64,000 nt of DNA from Enchytraeus crypticus. Lineage: Eukaryota > Annelida > Clitellata > Enchytraeida > Enchytraeidae. The stretch is taken from contig CAJHZI010000884.1 in the NCBI GenBank assembly GCA_905160935.1, forward strand, positions 1,139,501-1,203,500, written 5' to 3'. Every line of letters begins with the position of its first letter. Position 1 is the stretch's first letter. The translations under genes were made by a program, and so were the position numbers. The notes beneath the pieces are model-generated. The model saw only the letters and a list, made by a program, of their open reading frames with translations, ran no database searches and was not told where the DNA came from. Positions 27,216-37,889 of the stretch are shown piece after piece.

Positions 27216-27241
27216 TTTTAATAGTATATTTACTATTGAAA
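27216..27241 (+). terminator. Hairpin after the AT-hook gene
   Basis: TTTTAATAGT and ACTATTGAAA pair over 10 positions in RNA, with one U-G wobble and loop ATATTT, starting 3 nt after the stop codon. Confidence 0.5.
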
Positions 27242-27247
27242 CAGGAT

Positions 27248-27347
27248 TAGCTCGTCAATATGCTGACGAAGCAAAACTGTAGGTCTTTACATCCTGCTTA
27301 CCGCACTGCGATGACTCATTGTCATTTGGTTGTTGCGTAACGAGCTA
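27248..27347. other. Multi-hairpin structured region at the right end
   Basis: Outer arms TAGCTCGT and ACGAGCTA enclose three hairpins: TCGTCA/TGACGA; AAGCA/TGCTT with inner TGTA/TACA; CGCA/TGCG with inner ATGAC/GTCAT. The first hairpin shares bases with the outer stem, so the two may alternate. No tRNA A/B boxes are seen. It could be a packaging or replication signal, or a small structured RNA. Confidence 0.5.
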
Positions 27348-27356
27348 TTTATAGTT

Positions 27357-27391
27357 GAATAGAAACTGGGTTTTTCCATTAGTTTCTATTC
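27357..27391. repeat. Inverted repeat, 11-bp arms
   Basis: GAATAGAAACT and AGTTTCTATTC are exact complements around a 13-base spacer. Part of the right arm recurs in inverse orientation at about 27440-27460. The rest of the region to 27592 is non-coding. Confidence 0.7.
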
Positions 27392-27592
27392 TCGGTCAAA
27401 TGATTATGAGTCATGGAAAGTTTTCAAGGTCACTTGAGCAAGAAACTAATGAATGGAAAATTCCTATTTACTTGAAGGTAGAGCTAGGCTAAATATAGAA
27501 TTGAGCTAGGCTATAGGGCCGGGCTGTGCTTAAACTTCAGGACCATCGTCTAGCATGAAAGCTAAAATTGAAATTAGCCATTTTTAAGGCTG

Positions 27593-27733
27593 GGGTGTGC
27601 TTAAATTATTCATAAACATTTGAGTATGGATCATTCAAGGCAAGACAAGGCTAAATATTGATTTGAGCTAAATTTTATGCATAACTTTGCCTTGAATATC
27701 ATTTTGTCCTAGCCCCCCAATAATCCTACTACT
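27593..27733 (-). repeat. Right terminal inverted repeat, 141 bp
   Basis: Exact reverse complement of 12608-12748, ending ...AATCCTACTACT directly before GTGAAT. Identity of both ends indicates recent insertion, or end-to-end correction during replication. Confidence 0.97.
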
Positions 27734-27739
27734 GTGAAT
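27734..27739. repeat. Right target-site duplication GTGAAT
   Basis: Matches 12602-12607 exactly. From 27740 to 28700 the flank is AT-rich, with a short minus family-B fragment at 28440-28475 and no gene seen. Confidence 0.97.
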
Positions 27740-28701
27740 ATTGTGAAACGAATAGCAAAAGCAGTGGTACAAAAATTAATAGATAAATCGTTAGGATACA
27801 CTATAAAAGGCTATGGACACTGCACAGAAATAAAGAGTTGAAATATACGGACCCAAGCAGCTAAATAATTCTAATGGTGAAATCTTGATAAACTGTTTGA
27901 AAAAGAAAAGCTTTCAAGTAGGATAGGTGTCACTGCTAACGGGCTATATTTATGTATTGCTCTGGAACCAGACCCTTCAGGTCAAATAGATGTAGAAAAA
28001 AATGAGTGAACTTAAAAATGAATTTAAGGGAATGAGTGAACCTAAATTACCAAGTTTGTTTTGAATTAACAGCAAACAATATCACTTGAAGTCTTGGGTG
28101 TAAATATATTGAATCCATAATTCGATAGTGTAATGTATAAAGATAGTGTAGTGTGATAGTGTATAAAGAACTAAAACTCAATAGAATGTAGTGAACTGAA
28201 CTGTAACTTTATAATTGTAGCCAAGATGATTCATAAATTTAATGACTCTAATATGATTATTTGGATATGGCGGAAAAGATTTAATTGAAGAGTTGTCAAT
28301 AAGTAGAAATTATGTTTTGTCTAAAACAGATCTTGTATGATTTATGTAAGAAAAATTCTAAATTAATTAATGCACATCAAGCATGGCAAATTTAAAGTTA
28401 TTTTACTAAAATATTAATTTATTTAGTTTTCTAAATCCGACCCTAGCTAAACTGGGATTTAAGGGGAAATTATAACGATAAGTAATTTATTTAGCGAATG
28501 AGATTGACATTATAATGGATAGTTTGAAATGATAACGCTAATTTTAACTAGCTCCAAAACGCTTATATGATTTTGTTACAAACTCGTTATTTCAACGTTA
28601 ACGCCCATGTTTGTTAGTAATTGGTTTTTAAAGTAAACGATGAAAGTACGGATTGTTAAATATCATTGTTATATATATATAAATAATAATAATAATTAAT
28701 A

Positions 28702-28745
28702 AAGGTTTAACGTCCGTTTCCTCATACAAGGATGATGTCATGGAC
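28702..28745 (+). repeat. SINE-tail copy
   Basis: Contains AAAGGTTTAACGTCCGTTTC followed by ctcatacaaggatgatgtca, preceded by an ATT-rich run. Shared with 5580-5632, 60256-60305 and, reversed, 45025-45080. Confidence 0.7.
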
Positions 28746-28989
28746 TTCCCTCCCATCACATGTCACCAAAAATCGATTCATCCCAAACGATCTCAAAATT
28801 AAGTTTCAAGAACGCGGAATTGGAAGCGATATTTCTACATCAGTTTCCTTATGATAATTTCGGCGCAAAAATTAAAATTAAAATTGCTAACTCCTCATGT
28901 GATGGCGCAATAATGTTGTTTCTAAACTCTTTGGGGTGTAGTCCCCAATCCAAGGTTAAGGGATTACAGCAATCATAAACCTCAGCCAT

Positions 28990-29190
28990 CTCTCTCTCTC
29001 TTTCTCTCTCTCTTAGTGCACTGCCAACTGGCAGGTCCATGGTATATAGCGCCTCCAGTGCCTCCACGCTTCTCTGTCTTCCGTTTCCTCTTCATGTCCT
29101 CATATGAGTGAATGAGTCGACATGAAGAGGAAAGCGGAAGACAAAGAAGCGTGGAGGCGTTATGTATCATGGACATGCAAGTAGGACCTC
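28990..29190. repeat. Fold-back pair of LINE 3' ends with (TC)n
   Basis: Left copy (29012-29099) and right copy (29119-29185) are inverted relative to each other. gcctccacgcttctctgtct and gacaaagaagcgtggaggc pair across a spacer of about 20 bp. The TC microsatellite touches the left copy's hairpin end. This fits twin-primed inversion during LINE insertion. Confidence 0.7.
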
Positions 29191-29424
29191 TACCATATAG
29201 TAACAGTAATTATCTGCTATAATCACCTCCACCCTCTACCATAGCCCTTTACCAAAACTCTACCGACAATAACTATCATATATCTGACTCGTACATAAGC
29301 CACAGAATTATAGTTACGTCTGTATGTCCAGTATGTGTACCCCGTTTCTTCATCCGAGCCTAGCTCGTAAATCAACGGGCTTAACAGCAGCTAGTAATAA
29401 AATAATAGCAGAGTTGACATGATT

Positions 29425-29594
29425 TTAGCAACCTCTGTAAAGATACTGCATTCCTGCTATGTCGTCTGCGTGAAGGGCCACGTCAGGTTTGTAGCCTCTG
29501 TAAAACGGGGCCATTATCGCTTCATTAACTGGCGAGTGGCCCAAACCCAACGAATGGCCCAACTCGTGTACCGCCACTTGAAGGAGATTTGTTC
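29425..29594 (-). CDS. MMP exon 6: catalytic zinc site and C-terminus
   Basis: [20 protein letters not shown] carries the three zinc-binding His and the catalytic Glu231, and EAIMAPFY is the Met-turn. It ends in YLYRGC and a stop unless a weak donor at 29432 is used. Confidence 0.93.
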
Positions 29595-32500
29595 CTGTCA
29601 CAAGTAATTCAATACTTTAGTCGTTTAAGTTATGAATTATTTTAAGTATTAATACTCGTTAAGTTATTTTATTTTAAATGATAAATGCTCATCTTATGAA
29701 ACCCTACTGTTAGTGATAAATGGACTTGAACTGGAAGTCTAGTCTTTGAGGACTTGGACTTGACAATTATTATTAGGGTGACTTGAGCGCGAACCTCAGG
29801 GACTTGAACCTCTGGTACTTGAACCTCAGGGACTTGAACCTCTGGTACTTGAACCTCAGGGACTTGAACCTCTAGTGCTTGAACCTCAGGGACTTGAACT
29901 TGATGGTCATTACTTAAAGAGTGCAAAGGGATTGCTAAGAAATTGTTAAAGTAGTGACAAGTGGCAATTGACAAATATCAACTGATTTTCAGATAACATC
30001 TGTTCGAAATGTAAACTATGAAATATAACACTTTGAGTATTTTTAATTTTGAAGAAATTTAGGTTTAGCTTTAGAAAAAAGGCCATCCATCCAAATATTG
30101 GTGGGAAGGGATTCAGTGACTATAATGTCAAAGATGGCATAGAAAAAATCCTAATTCAAATTCTTCACATCAACCAATGAACCGTGGTCCACTTCACTAC
30201 CTTATGGTTCTTAACTTTATGTCGAAGTGAAATTTATGCCTCGGATACCCATTCCGTGACATATATTTCCAATGAACTATCTACAAAGCGGGCGTAACCG
30301 TGTAACATATAATTTAGTCAGACCTTTATCTCGTAAACATCCAATTAGATATGGATTGTACAGTATTATAAAATATTCAATTACTAATAGTTAATTTCAA
30401 TACCTATTAATTCATTTAATTTGCTAGTTAACTTAGTCAGAAAAAATAAGCAGCGTCTTTAGAACTTATTAGTAGGTGGGGGTTAACCGTGGCATTCTAT
30501 AGACATGACCGAAACTACAGTATGCTACTACAAAATTTCAATAGCTTAGTGGTTGGCTATTCCTGCCCTCTCATTTTTCACATCGACATGCGCTATCAGA
30601 TCATCTAGCACCCAACGTCTTCACCAAACTCTCTACCTCTGTTACAGAAGTATAAATAATTAAAACTTTATAATGTTAACGAAGTGAAGACTGTTAAATT
30701 AACTAGCCCAATTAAAACCTTTTTATCTTAAAAATTTCAAATTTCTATTTACCAACACTTGTGTCTTAAGCCTCAAATGTGGGGGTTTATTTAAATACTT
30801 GAATGCATCTAATACATGGCCTTCACTATACACGTATAAATTCGGCCATTGATTTCCAATTCATGACATTTCGTGACACTAACCGATGTAGCTTCCGCTG
30901 GTCCAAACTTCGTCTTCGTCAAAATGGATGTCTCCTCCGAATTTAGGGAAGAAAGCATGACCGAGAACCTTTCCGGGCCCGTCGAAGGGTTCCCCGTCCC
31001 CATGAGTCCCTGATGCGAACACGACCAGGATGTCTCCAGGGGATCCCTCAACGATCTTCAGACCCGGAACAGCACCACTCCATAACTTGAACATCAAACA
31101 TTAATAGCCTTTATTAAACATGAGAGAGTGGCTACATAAATCTGTACTGATTACTGTACATTCTTCTTTCTTCTTCAGTGCACTGCCAAGTGGCAGTTTC
31201 ATGGTACAGTACATATTCATACTCAAAGTCTGCTTTCTCGCTCCATAAGAGCACTCCTTAGATCAACCAATTAATCCCTTCATAAAGTCTATGCTTTATC
31301 CATACCTTATGTAGCCAATATAGCTTGGGAAAAGTGTGGCTTCTGAGGTGGTTTCCCCTTGCCTTTCTCAGTTTACTGTACATTATAAACTGCAAAAAAT
31401 ATTGCGTGAGATACGGGAAAGACAAATAGAAACCACTCACATGCAAGCAGTCGTATTTCTCTGAAGCTATGAGCTTCCTTAAGGTGTGGAGAAGACATAC
31501 ATGTAGTGTTCTGTCATTTTGCTGAACATATAATAGCTTTCAACGCTGAAAGATATTGTTTCAAAAATTGATGTGTTGCTCCTTGGGATTCTTTACCTTA
31601 TAACGTTGTTAGTTTTAAATACTTAAATGAGTTTAAGAAGTGTCTAGTTTCTGCTGATTTAAGAAAATTCGCAAGGAACAGATACGACTAGGATAGCAAA
31701 ATTTTAGCATTAATCTCATAAGTTTTGCATAATAGAGTTACTAGAAATTTTAGTATACTATAATTTTTTGTTTTAGAATTAACATCTTTTAGATTATGTT
31801 AAGTCAATTGAGTCGTCTATCTATTACTTTGTGCCGTTATGACCATAAATACATTGCAAATTTTATTGTTTTTAGTTTTGTTTAGTTGGAACCTGTAAGT
31901 GTCACTATTGTCCTCTGTTTTTTTTCCGTTCACGCATGCGCTTGGTATTTTTGCACTCAATAATTGACACGTACCACTACATGTGTAATGTAATAAAGGA
32001 AAATAAAAGAAAATAAATATAAAATAATTAAATTCTTGGTGCCGATTCACATTAAATTAAGTTTTAAGCATAAATAAAAATAGAAATTGTAACAAATACG
32101 TAAGCTAAACCAAAGAAAATTTAAAATTATAGTATGCTCTGAATGAATATAGATAAGAATAAAAGCTGCTCACACTTATATTCAACACTGTAACATAGAG
32201 GCCGTTCATTAGAAGGATACCAATGGCAGCATACCACTTTCTGAGCCAAACATTTTAATATCCAATTTGTACATGATCATATCACATGCTGGTTGTAAGT
32301 TTGTATGTTTTTAAGTAACAGCAGTAGGCCTAAGTTAACTTACTGTTACCTTAATCTTTGTGACGGTAGGTCGAGTGTGTCGAGTCGCCTTGAAGAGAAA
32401 CCTTGTGCTTCTGAACCTTGACGTTAAACACACTACAACCTATCACATGCGTACTCGACTCCTCTGTAATAGCCAATGCTTTCATAACTATAGCCTACAA

Positions 32501-34692
32501 ACTCTATACACGCATATTGTAGGCTTACTGCAATACAAGAAAGATTGTTTCACATGTATACGCTAGTTCAAATTACCATACCACACGATATAGGTCCAAT
32601 CCAAACAGGTCATTTATTATAATCATAAATAAGGTCGTTTTTAAAACATTTATTAGGTGCAGGAGCCTACCTCAAAAGCTTTCTTAATTTCACTTTTAAC
32701 TAGATCTGCTGATAAATCTGGAGTGAGACGGCCTGAGAATTCATATGTGATTGTGCTCTTTGGCCACACACTTCCTGAACACATACCATTTCAAACACAT
32801 TAATTAGTAATAATTTGTTAGTAATTCATTAATTGCTAGAATTACGTTAAAAACCATCATCATCTTCTCCTCTTAAATCTCAGTTTAACCAGGGTCAGGA
32901 TACGAATAAACTTTCTCCAGTCAAGTTTATCCATTCGTTTAAGTTTTGTAGCAATTACTGGAGTCTAGGCGCTCACCAACCGAATACCCTTTCTGACGTT
33001 GGTTTGGATCTAGTTTTTATGTCGTTTTCTGCGACATGTACATATTTACACGGTTGGTCTATTCTTCAAGCAACCCGGAAACAACACGGGGAGAATTATG
33101 TTAAAAACCAACATGATAAAATTAGTACGTTGCAGGTTTTGTATATATTAGACTGATACTTCTTAAAACTCACTTGTACATCTGTCACAAGATGAATGTT
33201 GTTGATTTAGTAAAACCAGCATATTTCATAACGATGAATGCTTTTCTTATAGTACCACGTAGTAACAAAAAATAACTACTTTTAAGTACATGTATATCCT
33301 AATGCACATTGATTTTAGTATTTCATTCCAATATTTGTGAATAGCACGATCAGACTAATTATGAGAAAGAAAGGACCTAAACCTTCCGCAACATATCTCT
33401 TACGACGCCGCCTGGCGATGTTGCCCATGTTCATCTGATCTTTCACCCCACACCTCGGCATCTTCATCATCTCTACCGTTGAGTTGTCGATAACACCTGT
33501 AGAATCAACAACAGCAACCTCGTTCATGACAACATTGAGTTGCTCCTTATATTCCTCGTATATTCTTATCTGACTTGTCCTCGTCAAATATTTTGAAACA
33601 ATAACCAAGTCATGATTGATAGTATAGAGGCATCTCTGTCAGCGCTTTCGTTGAGTTATCTGCAGCGTTTGCTTAAAAGATCTGAAAATATTGACTATAG
33701 CATCGTCATCATCATTAAGTTGCGCCCATCTACTTACCCCACATTTGCCTCAACTTACTTATCACTCATATCTAACTAAACAAACGAAAAAAACGTTGCT
33801 AGTAGAAATTTCACACTTCCTACTAAACGCAATAGTTTAAGTGACAAGAACTTTATTACCCGTATTATACTAGATGATGCTAGAAATTATTAACTTTAAC
33901 TTACATTGCTTTAACTTACATGCTCTCATAACCTACCTGTTTTTTAAATGACGAAATTGTTTTTTGCTACTGTTTACTAATACTTAGATAGATATACGTG
34001 ACTTCAGAGCTCTTAAAGTAGGATAAGTTTGGCTTAGTCATTTTTTAAATTTTATCTTATAATTTTCCATGTTATGTTTTGATTTTACGTTGCATTTCTG
34101 CTTGTATCTGTTACATTGCTATGTTATCTGTCATACTTTTACAGTCTGCTGTTTGTCAGATTGATAATGTAAATAAAAAGGAATAGATTAGAATTTTTAT
34201 TATCTAAATTTAATCCCTTTTTAACTAGATTCGGGATTAGAAAATTTTGTAGCAATTTATATAGCCTAGTCGCTCACCAACTGAATGCTCTCTCTGACTT
34301 TGATTCTGATCTTAATGCTTTGTCGCCTTTAACGACACGTGCAGTCTATTATTCAGCAGCCATACAACACACAACGCGGGTGAAAATAATGCCTATAGCA
34401 ATAAATAAAATTAAGTTTCCATAAAAATCTAATTTAAATCCAATTTAAAGCAATCATATTTACAAATAAAGATGATGATCAAGTCAAGAGCATTTACGGC
34501 AGAGATGGAATGAATACATACCAGTAACGTCTAGTCCTGCCATTCTCTGAAAACTAATCACTGCTAGTTTTAGCTTGTCTCCCGCATTTGCCGCATTCGT
34601 GTAGGATGCCAACTTATTCGACATTTCACTTCCAATGTAGGCGTACTGCTTGAAATATTCCTGTGTAAAAAACCATTCACATCCGAAGCATT

Positions 34693-34739
<47 letters not shown>

Positions 34740-36675
34740 TGCAGTGATGTTAGGCCTTGGCCTTGAGCCGGCCTTAAGGCCACTAAACCCCGGCCTTGGC
34801 CTTGGCCTTGCGAGTTCTGGCCTTGGCCTTGGCCTTGCACCATGGCCTTGGCCTTGGCCTTGATCAAGGCCAAGGCCAAAGTTGCTGTTGTACAGCATTC
34901 TGAATCGACTACTAGCCCTCAACAACAGTTGGCAAACTACATTGATAAAATTAATCATCCAGACGTTGAGAGTAGTGAAACTTCAATGAAGATTCTTTAT
35001 GAACTTGAGGAATTTGCTGCTCTATAGCCTCTCTTTCAACGTATTCTTTGTGTGTCTGCCACATCTGCTCCTGTGGAGAGAATATTTTCATAAAGCGGCC
35101 TCATAATGAGACCTCATGGCGCTCGAATGTGTAATTCAATGCTGGAAACCCTTATGTTTCTAAAGTGTAACAGTAATTTGTAAGAAATTCCTACTCTATT
35201 ACGTACTTTAGTCCTTATCGGATCGGTTTCTATATCTAATCTGATTTTAGTAATATATTAGCCTCTTCAGTGATACTTCTGCTATGAAGTTAGCCCAATT
35301 GACGTTAAAGGCCTTGGCCTTGGTCAGTGTCTTGGCCTTGGCTTGGTCATTATGGTCCTGGTCTTGGCCTTGGCCTTGGTCATTATAGTCTTGGCCTTGG
35401 CCTTGGCCTTGGAGTTTCTGGCCTTGGCCTTGGCCTTGAGGGTCATGGCCTTGTTAACATCACTGATATTCTTTAGTAATAGATTAGTCGCAACGACTAA
35501 ACAACGAATATATAATACGACCATGATGGAAGATAAGACGACCATGATGGAAGATAAGACGACCATGATGGAAGATAAGACGACCATGATGGAAGATAAG
35601 ACGACCATAGTTGAAGATAAGACGACCATGATGGAAGATAAGACGACCACAGTTGAAGAAAATACGACCATGATGGAAGATAAGACGACCACAGTTTAAG
35701 AAAATACGACCATGATGGAAGATAAGACGATCATAATGGAAGATAAGACGACCATGATGGAAGGTAGGACGACCATGATGGAAGATAAGACGATCATGAT
35801 GGAAGGTAAGACGACCATGATAGAAGATAAGACGACCATAGTTGAAGATAAGACGACCATGATGGAAGGTAAGACGACCATGATGGAAGATAAGACGACC
35901 ATGATGGAAGGTAAGACGACCATGATAGAAGATAAGACGACCATAGTTGAAGATAAGACGACCATGATGGAAGGTAAGACGACCATGATGGAAGATAAGA
36001 TTACCACGATGAAAGATCCAAGTAGTCTTATCTTCCACCGTGGTTATCTTATCTTCTAACGTGGTCCTCTTATGTAAATGATTCAATCACTTCACACAAT
36101 AAAATTAGAAAAGGGCACAAAGGTCCGAAGACTCTAACATGTGCCAAAATTAGTGATTTGATTAGCACTGTAGTATTAAATTAGACTAGAATAACAGCAT
36201 TTTGTGACTTTCTGTCAATCGCAATCATAATCGCACAAAGAAATCAGTTGACAACAGTGCGTTATATATAAAAATGTTTTACGCACAATTTACATCTCAG
36301 TTTTCGTACTTAGCCATAGAATTAGCATTTTATATTAGAATGAATAGAAATATTCTTCATTATATCTGTAGAGAAATGGGAAATCGAAGATTATTTTAAG
36401 CCTACATGCGCCAAGATGTTAGGTGTACTTAGACTGTTTATATCCTTATAAGTGCCTCGCGCCTTAATTAGGTTTACTATAATTTTGAGTTATCCTATCT
36501 GTTGATACTGCGCTAGTGCACTGTGCTAATAAATAAAAACACATAAATAAATGAAAGAAAGAAATAAACTTACCATCTGTTCCTCGGATGTTTGCATATT
36601 CGAGGAAGTGACATATGAAGTAAGAAAAGCGAGTAGTAGCGTCCGAGACAGCGCATGTAGACTTCCCTCAGTCAT
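29425..36675 (-). CDS. Matrix metalloproteinase, six exons, matrilysin-like
   Basis: Joined exons 36675-36574, 34660-34522, 33496-33383, 32774-32671, 31085-30884 and 29594-29425 keep one frame and give 276 aa. The domains in order are signal peptide (1-about 25), prodomain with [12 protein letters not shown], cysteine switch PRCGVKD (Cys96), furin site RRRRKR (109-114), and catalytic domain with [11 protein letters not shown] and zinc site [12 protein letters not shown] (His230, His234, His240), then the Met-turn. A secreted zinc endopeptidase of the extracellular matrix, activated by furin-type cleavage. With the stop TAA at 29425 there is no hemopexin domain; if GTTGCT at 29432 is a donor instead, more exons would lie downstream. 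GT and AG dinucleotides fit at every junction. Confidence 0.88.
29774..29912. repeat. 30-bp minisatellite in MMP intron 5
   Basis: Units of gacttgaacctctggtactt plus gaacctcagg repeat about 4.5 times. Confidence 0.85.
30884..31085 (-). CDS. MMP exon 5: structural zinc and calcium region
   Basis: [35 protein letters not shown] and [17 protein letters not shown] supply the structural zinc and calcium ligands. Acceptor AAG, donor GTTAGT, ends in phase 1. Confidence 0.95.
31170..31500 (-). repeat. LINE 3'-end copy in MMP intron 4
   Basis: Begins on plus with cagtgcactgccaagtggca and continues with the same body as 647-800 (agagcactccttagatcaac). Confidence 0.7.
31540..32010 (+). mobile_element. 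Second LINE-type 3' fragment (copy of 62410-62990)
   Basis: aaagatattgtttcaaaa and the following frame, with indels, match the end of the reverse-transcriptase-type C-terminus at 62419. The 3' non-coding blocks (cctgtaagtgtcact, ttcacgcatgcgct) correspond as well. Degenerate. Confidence 0.5.
32671..32774 (-). CDS. MMP exon 4: start of catalytic domain
   Basis: [20 protein letters not shown] matches the first strand of MMP catalytic domains, followed by SEIKKAFE. Acceptor TTCAG, donor GTAGGC. Confidence 0.9.
32870..33092 (+). repeat. Dispersed repeat family B copy in MMP intron 3
   Basis: Full set of blocks: ctcagtttaaccagggtc, ggcgctcaccaaccgaatac, ctttctgacgttggtttg, ggttggtctattcttc, then caacccgg. 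Confidence 0.75.
33383..33496 (-). CDS. MMP exon 3: cysteine switch and furin site
   Basis: [10 protein letters not shown] supplies the latency cysteine, and [11 protein letters not shown] supplies a furin-type site. Enters and leaves in phase 1. The donor GTTTAG is weak. Confidence 0.9.
34210..34385 (+). repeat. Dispersed repeat family B copy in MMP intron 2
   Basis: Shares tcgggattagaaaattttgt, cgctcaccaactgaatgc and the downstream gacacgtgcag block with the other copies; more diverged. Confidence 0.65.
34522..34660 (-). CDS. MMP exon 2: prodomain, peptidoglycan-binding-like
   Basis: Contains YFKQYAYIG and [15 protein letters not shown], the conserved MMP propeptide helices. Acceptor ACAG, donor GTATGT, ends in phase 1. 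Confidence 0.9.
34692..34737. repeat. (TA)n microsatellite
   Basis: TA array ending directly at the target duplication of the hAT remnant. Confidence 0.9.
34742..35465 (+). mobile_element. hAT transposon remnant (724 bp) in MMP intron 1
   Basis: Ends CAGTGATGTTA at the left and its reverse complement at the right form 11-bp inverted repeats. The flanks ATATTCTG and ATATTCTT form a near-perfect 8-bp duplication. GGCCTT arrays sit just inside both ends (34751-34880 and 35308-35455). Between them a broken frame (about 34885-35180) encodes [11 protein letters not shown] and, after a stop, [15 protein letters not shown], then [10 protein letters not shown] and [10 protein letters not shown]. These are the hAT transposase C-terminal dimerisation region. 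So this is a deletion derivative of an autonomous hAT. Confidence 0.82.
35513..36060. repeat. 21-bp minisatellite, about 25 units
   Basis: Unit cgaccatgatggaagataaga with variants (aggtaag, tagttga, cacagtt). Because 21 is a multiple of three, several frames on both strands stay open (for example 35484-36086 minus), but they are pure repeat peptides. Located in MMP intron 1. Confidence 0.92.
36574..36675 (-). CDS. MMP exon 1: signal peptide
   Basis: 34 codons, phase 0, from the ATG at 36675 to donor GTAAGT. The core [11 protein letters not shown] is hydrophobic, as in a signal peptide. Confidence 0.78.
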
Positions 36676-36679
36676 TTTG

Positions 36680-37820
36680 TCTACGTGATAATGTGTCCTA
36701 TCCTTGTCCTATCAAAATTCTACGGAGGTTACTAGGATACGTATACGTCCTGAATAGGCTCTAAATGCTCCCTCTTTGTCGATTTGCATAAAATAATTAC
36801 GAATAATTATAACAATAGGGACTAATTGAAATACTTTCAAAAACCTGCAATAAATTACTATAACACAAAACTTCTCTTATAAATACTGAATTGAATCTTT
36901 CATAAAATTCACAGCAAGGGTACTTTACTATTCTAAGTAACTAATTCTTTAGTGAATTTTTGTTATTTTTCTATTGAATACGACAAGATTATTTTGTAGT
37001 TCCTTTGCTTTTGCAGCAGCAGCATTGGATTAGAAAATACACTGTACAGTAGCTATATTGAACCTTTATTATGCACACCGACATTTATAATACGTTAGAG
37101 CCTTGAAGACTGTCCGTTTGTCAAATTTTCATGTCGTATTTTTGGAGAATGTATGAAATATTTCTAATTTTATGAAAATAAGTGATATTAAATTCAATAA
37201 TTACCTCATATTTATATCGCTTCATTAGATGCTAGAAAAAATGTAGCGAAATTTTATTAACACTCTTTTGAACCTATGTCGATTATACATGTATTTTATT
37301 TGGAAATATCGAAAATATCAGTTATTCCTTGGCTTAGCTATGCTATTGAACATTTAAATATGTGTTACATATTAAGTATGAGTATAAGCTGCTACATATT
37401 AAGACAAAGTATTAAGTATAAGCTTTTAAACTTAAGTAGACGATGACCTATTCTAGTTAGTTTCGATTAAATATACATGCATTGCTTAATTGCGCGTACT
37501 GTTTAATACAAGTTAGTAGTATAAAACATGATTCAGATCAAAAGTACAATTTTTCGTTTTTACTTTAACACTAAATGGGTCCTTTATAAGCCACTGAATA
37601 ATGGAATCAATATACAGTAGTTGATGATTGGTTCATCGCGGATCTCTCGGTCATGGCTTCGAGTGTAATGACAGCAATTAGCCTACTGGTTTAATGGCTT
37701 AGGTTAGATATATTCACTAATAATTAGCAGCCATGCTTATTAATCATACTCACTAGACTTGCACTATACTAACAGGCATTGTGCTTCCAATAAGAAAATG
37801 AACGATCTGGAAGATCACAC
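36680..37820. other. MMP upstream region, no gene seen
   Basis: AT-rich. Presumably contains the MMP promoter just above 36675, but no convincing TATA or initiator stands out. Confidence 0.4.
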
Positions 37821-37823
37821 ATG

Positions 37824-37827
<4 letters not shown>

Positions 37828-37889
<62 letters not shown>

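Larger units (their letters stand above)
12608..27733. mobile_element. Complete Polinton/Maverick element (endogenous virus-like)
   Basis: The element is 15,126 bp, bounded by identical 141-bp inverted repeats starting AGTAGTAGGATTATTGG and by GTGAAT duplications. It contains every core Polinton gene: protein-primed family B polymerase, rve integrase with chromodomain, double-jelly-roll major capsid, penton-like minor capsid, A32/FtsK-type packaging ATPase and adenain-like protease, plus eight accessory genes. Most frames are undamaged; integrase and protease are the exceptions in that they lack ATGs. Identical repeats, a perfect duplication and open frames all imply a young insertion. Compared with classic Polintons, the fibre-like gene and the PLA2 protein are notable. 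The element is inserted in intergenic DNA between the glycosyltransferase (+) and the MMP gene (-). Confidence 0.97.

Noticed and set aside
27248-27347. tRNA or known riboswitch at the Polinton's right end
   Set aside because: Stem layout and missing A/B boxes exclude a tRNA, and no riboswitch signature is recognised.
12608-27733. Retrovirus or LTR element (because of rve integrase, protease and chromodomain)
   Set aside because: No reverse transcriptase or LTRs. The ends are inverted repeats and the polymerase is family B DNA polymerase.
35484-36086. 200-codon minus ORF of F-H-H-G-R-L repeats
   Set aside because: A consequence of the 21-bp period; other frames and the opposite strand are open too.
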